From Chryseobacterium sp. CH21 (lineage in GTDB: Bacteria; Bacteroidota; Bacteroidia; Flavobacteriales; Weeksellaceae), in the NCBI RefSeq assembly GCF_004119445.1, contig NZ_QICI01000067.1:39142-103141 (forward strand): a DNA stretch of 64,000 nucleotides, given 5' to 3'. This document shows positions 28,411-37,059 of this stretch, one piece after another (within the stretch, counting starts at the first letter, position 1; each line of letters starts with the position of its first letter). The notes below the pieces were generated by a model. It saw nothing but the letters and a program-made list of their open reading frames with translations, ran no database searches and was not told where the DNA came from. The position numbers and the translations under genes were made by a program.

Positions 28411-30621
28411 TTAATGAATAGGAATTTGAAGTTCTATACTGGTACCAATATTCAATTCGGAGGTGATATTCATTGTTCCTTTTAAAAATTGGATTCTTAA
28501 CTCTATATTATGAAAACCTGCTGTTTTTCTAACGTCTAAGCTTTTAGGATCAAAACCTTGCCCGTTATCTTCTACTGTAATGTTTAATACATTTTCTTCT
28601 TCACTGATCTGAATAATAATTTCGGAAGGGCTGGCATGTTTTATAGCATTATTAACCAGTTCCTGAATGATCCTGTACATGATCAATTGCTTTTCCTGAG
28701 ATATAGAATTGCTGTAATTGATAAACTCTGTGTGGATTTCTAAAGCATTATTGGAAATACGGGAAGCAAACTCCTGAATGGCAACCTCAAGTCCATATTT
28801 CATTAATAGATCCGGCATTAAATTGTGTGCTACACGCCTTAACTCCTCTACAGCACCATCAATCTGATCAATTGATTTGTAAATTCCTTCTTCAATATTT
28901 TCAGACTGATAAGGATTCAGATAAGACAACTGATGTTTAGTTCCGGAAAGCAAACCTCCCAATCCATCATGGAGATCACGAGCCAGACGGCCACGCTCCT
29001 GTTCCTGCCCTTCAAGCAATGCGGTAAGGGTAGATATTTTTGAATTTTGTTTCTCCTGTTCCATGGCTAAAGCATGCAATTCATCCCTCCGCTTAAGAGA
29101 CTTGGCACGTTGTTTATAGGCATACAGCAATAATAAAATCAGAATAATGAAGAATATAATAAAGAAAATGTAGTAGGTATTGATTTTTTCTTTGAAGGCT
29201 AATAATTTTTTATAGCTGTTGATGTCATTATTTTTCTGTTGGGTTTCTAATTTTGCCAAACGAAGCTGCTGTTCCTTTTTCTCCGATTCAAGTTCTGAGA
29301 ATTTTAATCTTTCACGCTGATTTTCTTCTACCAGTTTTAAGTTGTTGTACACCTGCTCACGCTGTGCCCGAAGTATATTAATTAACTTAATTTCCTGTGC
29401 TTTTTTATCACTTTCCAGCTGCAGTTTAATATATTTCTGCTCCTGTCGTTCTTTATCAAACTGAGATTCTAATCTTTTGGTAATATCCAGTTTTTCCTGA
29501 TCGTAAACACTTTTGTATTGATCAACATAACTTTTATAATAAGTGAGGGCTTCTTTATAATGGCCTTGTTCTTCACTGATTCTGGATAATGATTCAAGGA
29601 TAGACAATTCAATATTATGATCTCTGACCGGACTTTTCCCAATTTCCATAGAGGCTTTTAGAAAGTAAGACTTAGCCAAATCATACTCTTTATCCTGTAG
29701 AGCCAGTTCAGCCAAAATTCCAAATGAAGAAGCAATATGGATAGGATCACCTATTTCCAAACTCACGCTGTTGGCTAATGTGGCATACTGCATTGCCTTA
29801 TCTTTATCAAAATCAGTATATAAATTAGCTAAATTGATGGCTGCATAGGAAAGACTGCTCCTGTTGAGCATTGCATCTTTATTTTTATTAAAAGTAGTTA
29901 TAGCCTGTAAATAATACTGTTCTGTTTTATTTCTAAACCCTGTATCTGAAGGATTTTGAGTATATTTTTGTTCGTATACATAGCCCATTCGCATGTAGGC
30001 ATCAAAAATAAGATTAGGGTCGTTTTGTTTGGATGCAAGCAACAAAAATTGTTTACTATACTTTTCTTCCAACTGGTATTCATTGAGGTTGGAATAGATA
30101 GTTGATAACTCTTTAGCAACATTACCAAATCTTCCGTATAATGTGGAAGTGGTTGGTGAGTTTTCATAATATTCAATAGCTTTCAGGTAAGCGGAAACAG
30201 CATCAGTTGTTTTATTATTACGGATCAGAATCCAGCCTTTTGCATACTGCAGATAACCTTTTGCTTCGTTACTGGTTGTTTTCAAGCTGTAAGCTTTTGC
30301 CATCTCCAGACTTTTTGAAGATTCAGCTCCTTTATTATCCAGGCGGTAATTCATGGCTTGCACAGCATATAAAATAGTAGCATATTTCCCATCAGACTGT
30401 TTTCTAGCCATGGAAATATTGGCCTCTAAAATCTGATAAGATTGAGGCTTGCGATTATGAAAAAATAAAGCTGTAGCATATTTGGGAGCAAGATTCAATT
30501 GCTCTGCCGTATCGTTTGAAGTAGAGATGTATTCTTTTTCTAATTTGCTTAAGACATCTTGTGCCTGAACAAAAACCGGACAAATAAATAAAGTAAATAT
30601 AAATAGTAACCTGTGCATCAA
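28411..30621 (-). CDS. TPR sensor histidine kinase (HisKA_3 type)
   Basis: A 736-residue sensor. Signal peptide 1-20 (FVQA end), a periplasmic helical TPR region (about 30-375), a long coiled coil (about 375-470), one membrane span at 482-502 (YYIFFIIFFIILILLLLYAY), then a HisKA_3 dimerisation helix with RDLHDGLGG (phosphorylated His551) and a HATPase domain (QELVNNAIKH around 653-662, DNGQGFDP, GFHNIELRI). This architecture is common in Bacteroidota and pairs with NarL-type regulators, as here. The ligand is unknown. A possible 45-codon frame lies upstream. Confidence 0.92.
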   Translation of the reverse strand: MMHRLLFIFTLFICPVFVQAQDVLSKLEKEYISTSNDTAEQLNLAPKYATALFFHNRKPQSYQILEANISMARKQSDGKYATILYAVQAMNYRLDNKGAESSKSLEMAKAYSLKTTSNEAKGYLQYAKGWILIRNNKTTDAVSAYLKAIEYYENSPTTSTLYGRFGNVAKELSTIYSNLNEYQLEEKYSKQFLLLASKQNDPNLIFDAYMRMGYVYEQKYTQNPSDTGFRNKTEQYYLQAITTFNKNKDAMLNRSSLSYAAINLANLYTDFDKDKAMQYATLANSVSLEIGDPIHIASSFGILAELALQDKEYDLAKSYFLKASMEIGKSPVRDHNIELSILESLSRISEEQGHYKEALTYYKSYVDQYKSVYDQEKLDITKRLESQFDKERQEQKYIKLQLESDKKAQEIKLINILRAQREQVYNNLKLVEENQRERLKFSELESEKKEQQLRLAKLETQQKNNDINSYKKLLAFKEKINTYYIFFIIFFIILILLLLYAYKQRAKSLKRRDELHALAMEQEKQNSKISTLTALLEGQEQERGRLARDLHDGLGGLLSGTKHQLSYLNPYQSENIEEGIYKSIDQIDGAVEELRRVAHNLMPDLLMKYGLEVAIQEFASRISNNALEIHTEFINYSNSISQEKQLIMYRIIQELVNNAIKHASPSEIIIQISEEENVLNITVEDNGQGFDPKSLDVRKTAGFHNIELRIQFLKGTMNITSELNIGTSIELQIPIH

Positions 30622-30680
30622 CCCCTTATCTTTATTAAGTTTTTTGTATAGTAAAGAATGTAAATATAGGTAAATACCCG

Positions 30681-30818
30681 CTAATTGATTTTGAGGCTGT
30701 TTTGTTCGGTAAAATGACTTTTTATCCCGTAAAGCGAAAAGACAATCCGATCCAGATCAATTATTACTTTTATAGCTTCTTCTCCACCCAATTTTATTTT
30801 GTTATTGTTTTTACCCAT
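30681..30818 (-). CDS. Possible 45-residue peptide upstream of the sensor kinase
   Basis: An ATG at 30818 opens a 45-codon frame (MGKNNNKIKLGGEEAI, later IDLDRIVFSLYG) ending TAG at 30681, 60 bases before the kinase start on the same strand. Composition is mixed and not random-looking, but no promoter box or family supports it. It might be a small regulatory peptide or chance. Confidence 0.3.
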   Translation of the reverse strand: MGKNNNKIKLGGEEAIKVIIDLDRIVFSLYGIKSHFTEQNSLKIN

Positions 30819-31051
30819 GCTTATATTGTAGTGTTTGTTCGAAATAAGAATTTATCCTTTCATTATGGGTGAAAAAGAAAGCTATAGAAGTTATTGAATT
30901 AATATTGGTGTTTCACCGCTTTATTTTTAATCAATTTTCGATGGTAAAGATAGTAACAGGTATTACATGAAAACATCCCTGATAACAGTGGTTTTTTAGC
31001 TTGCATACATATTTTTTCAGAAAATACTTTTAACACATAATTTCCAACTTA
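30819..31051. other. Gene-free stretch
   Basis: AT-rich spacer between the sensor-kinase unit and a small membrane-protein gene. A weak hairpin (CCCTGATAACAGTGG region near 30976) is the only structure I see. Confidence 0.3.
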
Positions 31052-31270
31052 TTATAAAATCATTGTATACAAAAAAAGTATAGACATTATTACTACAATC
31101 ACTCCGGAAAGTAGGAATGAAAGAAAATAATAACCTGCAGTTTTAATTTTCTTCTGTAAAGAATGAATGATCAAAATAATGAGTGTGTACAAAATTCCTG
31201 CTCCGAAAAATAAAATCAGTACAGCAAGAAACAAGGCTCTTTCAAGGTGTAAATCTGCGGATGAAAGCAT
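31052..31270 (-). CDS. Small two-span membrane protein
   Basis: A 72-residue protein with two hydrophobic spans (about 12-34, LFLAVLILFFGAGILYTLII, and 48-70, FLSFLLSGVIVVIMSILFLY) joined by a basic loop (HSLQKKIKTAG). No family recognised. The coherent hydropathy supports a real gene, but there is no clear promoter and no operon partner. Confidence 0.5.
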   Translation of the reverse strand: MLSSADLHLERALFLAVLILFFGAGILYTLIILIIHSLQKKIKTAGYYFLSFLLSGVIVVIMSILFLYTMIL

Positions 31271-31636
31271 AGATCAATTACATTTATAATTTAAAAGGTT
31301 TTAAAAAAAGTTATAGAAATCATCAAGTATAACTGAATTTCAATATTAGGGAGAATCAAATAATAAGACAATCCCTATTATCAGTTATTTTTCATGGTTA
31401 TATACGATCCTTCATACACCACTTAAAAGCTGTTTTGAGTGTTTTATTGGCTCATTTCTATACTATAAAGACTTTTAATCCATTTATTCTCAAATAATAT
31501 TACCTGTATATTATTATTTTTCAACAATAATTAATCAATTATTATCTTACATCAAGATATTGTGAAGATTTTCTATCTACATTTGTGAATATAAAAAAGT
31601 CAAATACACTATTTATTAATCATTAAAAAAGAAACG
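31271..31636. promoter_or_regulatory. Long upstream region with -7 box of the alpha/beta hydrolase gene
   Basis: Mostly AT-rich spacer. TACATTTG near 31579-31586 matches TAnnTTTG and is the likely promoter for the hydrolase, leaving a 50-base leader. No gene or strong repeat was seen in the rest. Confidence 0.45.
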
Positions 31637-32458
31637 ATGAGCACACTTAGATTAAAAGACGGAACAGAAATTTATTACAAAGACTGGGGAAAAGGACAAC
31701 CTATTTTCTTCCACCATGGATGGCCATTATCGAGTGATGACTGGGATGCACAAATGTTCTTCTTCTTAGAACAGGGATACAGGGTAATTGCTCATGACAG
31801 AAGAGGACACGGAAGATCAGAACAGACTCCTTACGGTCACGACATGGATACTTATGCTTCTGATGTAGCAGAAATTGTAGAAGCACTAGATTTAAATGAT
31901 GTCATCCACGTAGGACATTCTACAGGAGGTGGTGAAGTGATCAGATATGTAGCAAAACATGGTAACGGAAGAGTTTCGAAAGCTGTACTGGTAAGCGCAG
32001 TTACTCCTATTATGGTTCAGAATGACAATAACCCGAATGGAGTTCCAATCTCTGTTTTTGATGATATCCGAAATAATACAGCGAAGCACAGACAGCAATT
32101 CTTCATTGATATTACCTTCCCTTTTTATGGGTACAACAGAGAAGGGGCCAATATTTCTGAAGGAATCCAGAGAAACTGGTGGAGACAGGGAATGAGCGGT
32201 TCTATCAAAGCGCATTACGACTGTGTAAAAGCATTCTCTGAAACAGATTTCACGGAAGATCTGAAAAGCGTAGATCTACCTGTATTGGTGATGCATGGTG
32301 AAGATGATCAGATTGTACCATTTGAAACAACAGGTAAAGTGGCTGCTACCCTCCTTAAAAATGGAAAACTAATTTCTTATCCTGGTTTTCCTCATGGTAT
32401 GCCTACAACAGAGGCGGAAACCATCAATAAAGATTTATTATCTTTTTTCCAATCATAA
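31637..32458 (+). CDS. Alpha/beta hydrolase, non-haem chloroperoxidase/arylesterase type
   Basis: A 273-residue cytosolic alpha/beta hydrolase. The nucleophile elbow GHSTGGGE places Ser95; the oxyanion motif is HHGWPLSSDDWD (26-37); the acid is in MHGEDDQIVP (about 220-229) and the base His in GFPHGMP (about 251). These match the cofactor-free haloperoxidase/arylesterase group, which hydrolyses esters and, in vitro, forms peracids. Natural substrate unknown. Single-gene unit with its own terminator. Confidence 0.88.
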   Translation: MSTLRLKDGTEIYYKDWGKGQPIFFHHGWPLSSDDWDAQMFFFLEQGYRVIAHDRRGHGRSEQTPYGHDMDTYASDVAEIVEALDLNDVIHVGHSTGGGEVIRYVAKHGNGRVSKAVLVSAVTPIMVQNDNNPNGVPISVFDDIRNNTAKHRQQFFIDITFPFYGYNREGANISEGIQRNWWRQGMSGSIKAHYDCVKAFSETDFTEDLKSVDLPVLVMHGEDDQIVPFETTGKVAATLLKNGKLISYPGFPHGMPTTEAETINKDLLSFFQS

Positions 32459-32480
32459 TTAATTTGTATTAAAATATTTC

Positions 32481-32515
32481 AAAGGCATCGTTTTTTTTAA
32501 CAATGCCTTTTTATT
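32481..32515 (+). terminator. Intrinsic terminator
   Basis: Stem AAAGGCATCGTT (32481-32492) with AACAATGCCTTT (32499-32510), one mismatch, then T run. Confidence 0.75.
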
Positions 32516-32645
32516 TAAAATCACTATTTAGTGTTTTAATTAAAACCCAGACCCCTTTAAACAAAGAGTAAAACAACACTTATTTAGTCTCAAATTTGTG
32601 ATTTAATATTACAATAACTACATTTGTATTGTTAAATTATAACTT

Positions 32646-33215
32646 ATGAAAACCAAATTGCTGACTTTATTAAGTCTTCCGATGCTTTTGGCATCTTGTG
32701 CTCAGGACAATGATCTTGACAATGTGAATGCGAATACACAAATCGAGAAAAGTATTACTGCAGATGGAAAGAGCGCATCCCGTCTTATAGACCTTACCCG
32801 TTACAAACTTTTAAAAGAATCTACCAATCACCCTCAGACGTTAAGTGCAGGACAATCTATCAGCATGGAATACAACGGAAGTACTTACCGATTTATCATG
32901 CAGACAGACAATAACCTTGTTCTATACAGAGAAAGACCAGGACTTAATACTGTATTATGGCATTCCAATACCTACAGAAGTACAGGTACTCCATCACTTA
33001 TTGTGCAAAACGATGGAAATATGGTGATCTACAGAGATGGAAGCCCGCTTTGGAGTTCTAATACTGCTGTTAATTATTATGTGGCTAACCCACATGTGAA
33101 ACTTCAGCTTTATTCAAGAGCAGGAGCAGCTATTCCTACAGGTTTCAGAATTAAAGTTGTTTTAGGAGGAAATAATGAAGAAAGAAATGACATCATTGTG
33201 GAAGACTTTTTATAA
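32646..33215 (+). CDS. Bulb-type (monocot mannose-binding) lectin lipoprotein
   Basis: A 189-residue lipoprotein, lipobox Cys18 (PMLLASCAQ), with one B-lectin domain (about 55-160). Two copies of the carbohydrate-binding signature QxDxNxVxY are complete: QTDNNLVLY (86-94) and QNDGNMVIY (121-129), with the usual LWHSN and LWSSN strands following each. The domain binds mannose-type sugars in plants and lectin-like bacteriocins. Being lipid-anchored, it may display the lectin on the cell surface for adhesion or glycan capture. Single gene with a terminator; last of the accessory block before rpmI. Confidence 0.85.
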   Translation: MKTKLLTLLSLPMLLASCAQDNDLDNVNANTQIEKSITADGKSASRLIDLTRYKLLKESTNHPQTLSAGQSISMEYNGSTYRFIMQTDNNLVLYRERPGLNTVLWHSNTYRSTGTPSLIVQNDGNMVIYRDGSPLWSSNTAVNYYVANPHVKLQLYSRAGAAIPTGFRIKVVLGGNNEERNDIIVEDFL

Positions 33216-33235
33216 AAATAATTTTTAGAGCTATA

Positions 33236-33266
33236 GCCGCTTCTTGAACAGAGGCGGTTTTTTTAT
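33236..33266 (+). terminator. Intrinsic terminator
   Basis: GCCGCTTC and GAGGCGG form an imperfect stem (33236-33257) followed by a run of seven T. Confidence 0.7.
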
Positions 33267-33316
33267 ACAATTATGATAAAACCAAAGATTATGAAAGCTC
33301 GAATTGATTTTTTTCG

Positions 33317-33399
33317 TATCTTTGCACACTATTATTCCTAATGTCTTTAGGAGTAGCCAAAACAGATATTGATAACAAAAACAATAAAAAAGCAAAACA
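33317..33399 (+). promoter_or_regulatory. Promoter and leader of rpmI-rplT
   Basis: TATCTTTG at 33317-33324 is a good -7 box. The 76-base leader that follows contains CCTAATGTCTTTAGG, a short hairpin, and is then A-rich. In many bacteria L20 represses this operon through an mRNA leader; whether this hairpin takes part cannot be told. Confidence 0.5.
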
Positions 33400-33597
33400 A
33401 TGCCAAAATTAAAAACGAAATCAGGTGCTAAAAAGCGTTTTGCTCTTACCGGTTCTGGTAAGATCAAAAGAAAAAATGCTTACAAAAGCCACATCTTAAC
33501 TAAGAAAGAAACTAAGCAGAAGAGAAATCTTACTACTACTTCTTACGTAGCTAAAGTGGACGAGAAAAGCGTTCAACGTCAATTAGCAATTAAGTAG
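33400..33597 (+). CDS. rpmI: 50S ribosomal protein L35
   Basis: A 65-residue basic ribosomal protein with the family opening [14 protein letters not shown] and the motif [19 protein letters not shown]. Part of the large ribosomal subunit. It precedes rplT by 119 bases. In most bacteria it directly follows infC; here an 8.3-kb block lies between them. Confidence 0.97.
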   Translation: MPKLKTKSGAKKRFALTGSGKIKRKNAYKSHILTKKETKQKRNLTTTSYVAKVDEKSVQRQLAIK

Positions 33598-33716
33598 TTT
33601 TTATAAATCTATATTCGGTTTATAAGAATTCAAAACAAATTCAACAATTTAACCCTGAAACGGTGCAAATAAGAGTAACATCAGTTGCCGCCCTTTTCAA
33701 AAAAACAATTTAAATT

Positions 33717-34061
33717 ATGCCAAGATCAGTAAATGCCGTAGCTTCAAGAGCTCGCAGAAAGAAAATTTTTAAGCAAGCTAAAGGTTTCTTCGGAAGAAGA
33801 AAGAACGTTTGGACTGTAGCTAAAAACGCGGTAGAAAAAGCAATGCAATATGCTTACCGTGGTAGAAAAGAGAAGAAAAGAAATTTCAGAGCACTTTGGA
33901 TCACTCGTATCAACGCGGGAACTAGAGAGCACGGAATGTCTTACTCTCAATTTATGGGAGCTCTTAAAAAGAACAACATCGAACTTAACAGAAAAGTTTT
34001 AGCAGATTTAGCAATGAATCACCCTGAAGCTTTCAAAGCTGTTGTAGATCAAGTAAAATAA
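33717..34061 (+). CDS. rplT: 50S ribosomal protein L20
   Basis: A 114-residue protein needed early in 50S assembly and able to repress its own operon in several bacteria. Family motifs [28 protein letters not shown] and [20 protein letters not shown] are intact. Followed by a strong terminator. The 119-base rpmI-rplT gap holds no gene. Confidence 0.97.
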   Translation: MPRSVNAVASRARRKKIFKQAKGFFGRRKNVWTVAKNAVEKAMQYAYRGRKEKKRNFRALWITRINAGTREHGMSYSQFMGALKKNNIELNRKVLADLAMNHPEAFKAVVDQVK

Positions 34062-34089
34062 TGTAGAATAGATTTTGTTATCAATATAG

Positions 34090-34118
34090 TCCCGGGTTTT
34101 TCCCGGGATTTTTTTTGT
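34090..34118 (+). terminator. Intrinsic terminator after rplT
   Basis: GC-rich stem TCCCGGG (34090-34096) with CCCGGGA (34102-34108), loop of five T, then eight T. Confidence 0.92.
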
Positions 34119-34436
34119 TGTGTACTTTCTCAACTACTTTCTGTTTTCAGTACAGAATTCAGTTTCCATAAGTTTTCTAATAATTTGGCACATTAATACC
34201 AAAATATATTAGGTTAATGGATCAGATGCAAAATATTTAACATAAAATATTTAAAATAATAGAAAAATATAAACAAATACAAACAATTAAAAGAACCACA
34301 AACTAGTATATTAACAAATTCAAGAAAAAGAATTAAAATTATTAAAACAACAAATAATACATTGAATACAATGTTAATCATTAACAATAAATGATAATTT
34401 ATTGTTATATTAGCAATCTCTAAAGAAAGTATTACA
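34119..34436. promoter_or_regulatory. AT-rich upstream region with two overlapping palindromes
   Basis: Very AT-rich and gene-free. Near its end, TGTTAAT-C-ATTAACA (34372-34386) and AACAATAAAT-GATA-ATTTATTGTT (34383-34406, perfect 10-bp arms) overlap by four bases and lie 30-65 bases before the first M28 peptidase start. Position and symmetry suggest operators. Confidence 0.5.
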
Positions 34437-35614
34437 ATGAAAAAAGTTGCCGTTTTTTTGCTGACTTCTGTTGCATTACAAACTATTGGTGCACAGAGTT
34501 TTATTCAAGCTTATAAAGACAGAGCTGATATGGTCACCCAAACCAATATCAACACCAACCTTCAGGAATTTGCTGGGTTGGGTGTAAAAAAACGGGTACA
34601 ACAGCTAATAACAATGCTTTTGACTGGCTTAAAAACAAATATCTGTCTTACGGATATACAGCAAGCGACTTTTCTGAAGACACCTTCACCTATGGAGGTA
34701 ATGCCTCAAAAAATTTAATTATCACCAAAACCGGGACTTTGTACCCCAACAAATATGTTATTATCTGTGGGCACTATGATACTATTACAGGACCGGGAGT
34801 AAGCGACAACGGCAGCGGAACTTCTATTATTCTTGAAGCAGCAAGGATTCTGAAAGATGTTCCTACAGAATACTCGATTATGTTTATTCATTTTTCCGGG
34901 GAAGAACAGGGTCTTGTGGGAAGTAATCATTATGTAAATAATGTTGCTTATCAGGGAGGTAACCGTGTTTTGGATATAAAACTGGTTCTAAACATTGATC
35001 AGGTAGGAGGTCTTATAGGAAACAACAACAATACAATCAACTGTGAAAGAGATGAAGGCGGAGTATCTTCCAATAATGCAATCTCTAATACGATGACTCA
35101 GGAACTGATGACCTGCACTACCCTTTACTCTCCTCTTCAGACCAATCTTTCTCATGCTTACAGCTCAGATTATATGCCGTTTGAGGCCAAAGGCTATACC
35201 ATTACCGGATTTTATGAAACCATCCAAAGCAATAATGAGCATACCGTGAATGATACTTATGCCAATCTTGATCCAGTATATATTTTCAAGGTAGGGAAAG
35301 CAGCTGTGGGAGCTTTGCAGCATTTTGCTGTAGCTACTACAACCAGCAATCTTTTAAGTACCAAAGAAACTACACAAAGTTCAGCAGAAACAGTAAGAGT
35401 GTATCCCAACCCAGCTAAAGATCTTATAACAATAGAATTTCAACAAAAGGTAAAACAATTTAAAGTTGAGATTAATGATATGGCAGGAAATTCAGTTTTA
35501 AATGTTGAAAACGAAGAAAAAATAAATACTTCAGCCTTTAAAAATGGAGTTTATATGATTACCGTTAAGACAGAAAAAGGAAATACAACCAAAAAAATAA
35601 TCATTAATAAATAG
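34437..35614 (+). CDS. Secreted M28 aminopeptidase with T9SS tail, frameshifted
   Basis: First of three tandem paralogues; restored length about 392 residues. Signal peptide (LQTIGAQ end), N-terminal helices, then M28 zinc motifs GHYDTITGPGVSDN and HFSGEEQGLVGS, and a C-terminal T9SS domain (YPNPAKDLITIEF). The frame breaks at an A7 run (34586-34592): GVKKRVQQ as given, GVKKTGTTANNNA with one more A, as in the next paralogue. The start at 34739 in the second frame is therefore internal. In this copy the region after EEQG differs slightly (INCERDEGG versus VYCDEDQGG). Confidence 0.88.
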
Positions 35615-35677
35615 TACCATCCTGAATATTGATTTTATTTTAAATTCTATTAATATTTCAGGGATCAGAATTATACA

Positions 35678-36853
35678 ATGAAGAAAATCTCTACTTTTTT
35701 ACTGGCTTCTATCGCGATGTGCAGTTTGAATGCTCAAAGTTTCATTCAGGCTTATCAGGATAGAGCGAATATGGTGAATCAAACCAATATTACCACATCC
35801 CTGCAGGATTTTGCTCTTTTAGGAGTAAAAAAAACAGGGACTACAGCCAATAACAACGCTCTGGAATGGCTTAAAACCAAATACCTTTCCTATGGATATA
35901 CTGCCAGCCAGATGGTAGAAGACCCTTTTACTTTAGCAGGATACACCTCTAAGAATCTGGTAATTACCAAAACCGGAACCGTATATCCTAATAAATATGT
36001 AATTATCTGTGGGCATTTCGACAGTATTACCGGAACGGGAGTTAATGATAACGGAAGCGGAACTTCTATCATCCTTGAAGCAGCAAGGATTCTGAAAGAT
36101 GTACCTACCGAATATTCTATAAAATTCATTCATTTTTCTGGTGAAGAGCAAGGTCTTTTAGGGAGCACACATTATGCTAACACAGTTGCCTACCAGGGAA
36201 GTAACCGTGTTTTGGATATTAAACTTGTTTTCAACTTGGATCAAGTAGGCGGTGTGATGGGAAATAATAACAATACGGTTTACTGTGATGAAGATCAGGG
36301 AGGGCTTTCAACCAATAATGCAGCTTCTGCTGCTGTAACACAGGAGCTCAGAAACTGTACAGCACTCTACTCTCCTCTTCTGACGGCTGTAGATCCTGCG
36401 GAAAACACTGATTATATTCCTTTTGAGCAGAAAGGTGAAGTTATTACAGGCTTTTTTGAAAGAATCCGAAGTACCTATCCCCATACAGTAAATGATACAT
36501 TTGCCAATACGGATCCTGTATATATTTATAAAATAGGAAAAGCCACAGTGGGGGCATTGCAACATTTTGCCGTTGCTACAGGAACACTCGGTACTCATGA
36601 AACGGTTGTAAAAAACACCCTTGAAAATATAAAAATATATCCCAATCCTGTAAAGGATGCCATCAATATTGAGCTTCCGGATTCGGGAATTAAGAATTTT
36701 ACTTTTGAAATTACCGATTTCCAGGGAAGATCAATTTTCAAAAGAAGCAATGAAATGAAAATCAATGCTTCCGGATTGGAAAACGGTGCTTACCTTGGGA
36801 TTTTAAAAGTGGGAGACCAAAAGGTTGTAAGAAAAGTGATGATTGAAAGATAA
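35678..36853 (+). CDS. Secreted M28 aminopeptidase with T9SS tail
   Basis: A 391-residue exported zinc aminopeptidase. Signal peptide ends at Ala19-Gln20 (SLNAQ). Zinc ligands and catalytic residues fall in GHFDSITGTGVNDN (His113, Asp124), HFSGEEQG (Glu156, Glu157) and a late His in RSTYPHTVNDTF. C-terminal T9SS domain IYPNPVKDAINIEL...GAYLGILKVG. Middle of three tandem copies, 63 bases after the previous stop; an imperfect CCTGAATATT/AATATTTCAGG repeat lies between. Expected to release N-terminal residues from peptides outside the cell, complementing the metallopeptidases earlier in the window. Confidence 0.92.
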   Translation: MKKISTFLLASIAMCSLNAQSFIQAYQDRANMVNQTNITTSLQDFALLGVKKTGTTANNNALEWLKTKYLSYGYTASQMVEDPFTLAGYTSKNLVITKTGTVYPNKYVIICGHFDSITGTGVNDNGSGTSIILEAARILKDVPTEYSIKFIHFSGEEQGLLGSTHYANTVAYQGSNRVLDIKLVFNLDQVGGVMGNNNNTVYCDEDQGGLSTNNAASAAVTQELRNCTALYSPLLTAVDPAENTDYIPFEQKGEVITGFFERIRSTYPHTVNDTFANTDPVYIYKIGKATVGALQHFAVATGTLGTHETVVKNTLENIKIYPNPVKDAINIELPDSGIKNFTFEITDFQGRSIFKRSNEMKINASGLENGAYLGILKVGDQKVVRKVMIER

Positions 36854-36878
36854 TTTACATGATAACCTTTTTAAATAG

Positions 36879-36911
36879 AAAACCTTTGAAGTCATTCAGA
36901 GGTTTTTTATT
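36879..36911 (+). terminator. Intrinsic terminator
   Basis: Imperfect stem AAAACCTTTGAA (36879-36890) with TTCAGAGGTTTT (36895-36906), then T run. Confidence 0.7.
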
Positions 36912-37059
36912 TTTTGCCAACATCTGCAATTCAATCTTTTATAACAAAACCCACAAAAACAGTATGACATTCATATTAAATTTCATTTTATTTTAAAATA
37001 TTAAACACTTTGTTGTGATTTATTTACTACATTCGTGTTACCAAAATAATATTATTTAT

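Noticed and set aside
34739..35614. An M28 peptidase starting at 34739
   Set aside because: It lacks the signal peptide and N-terminal helices present in both paralogues; it is the second half of the broken gene starting at 34437.
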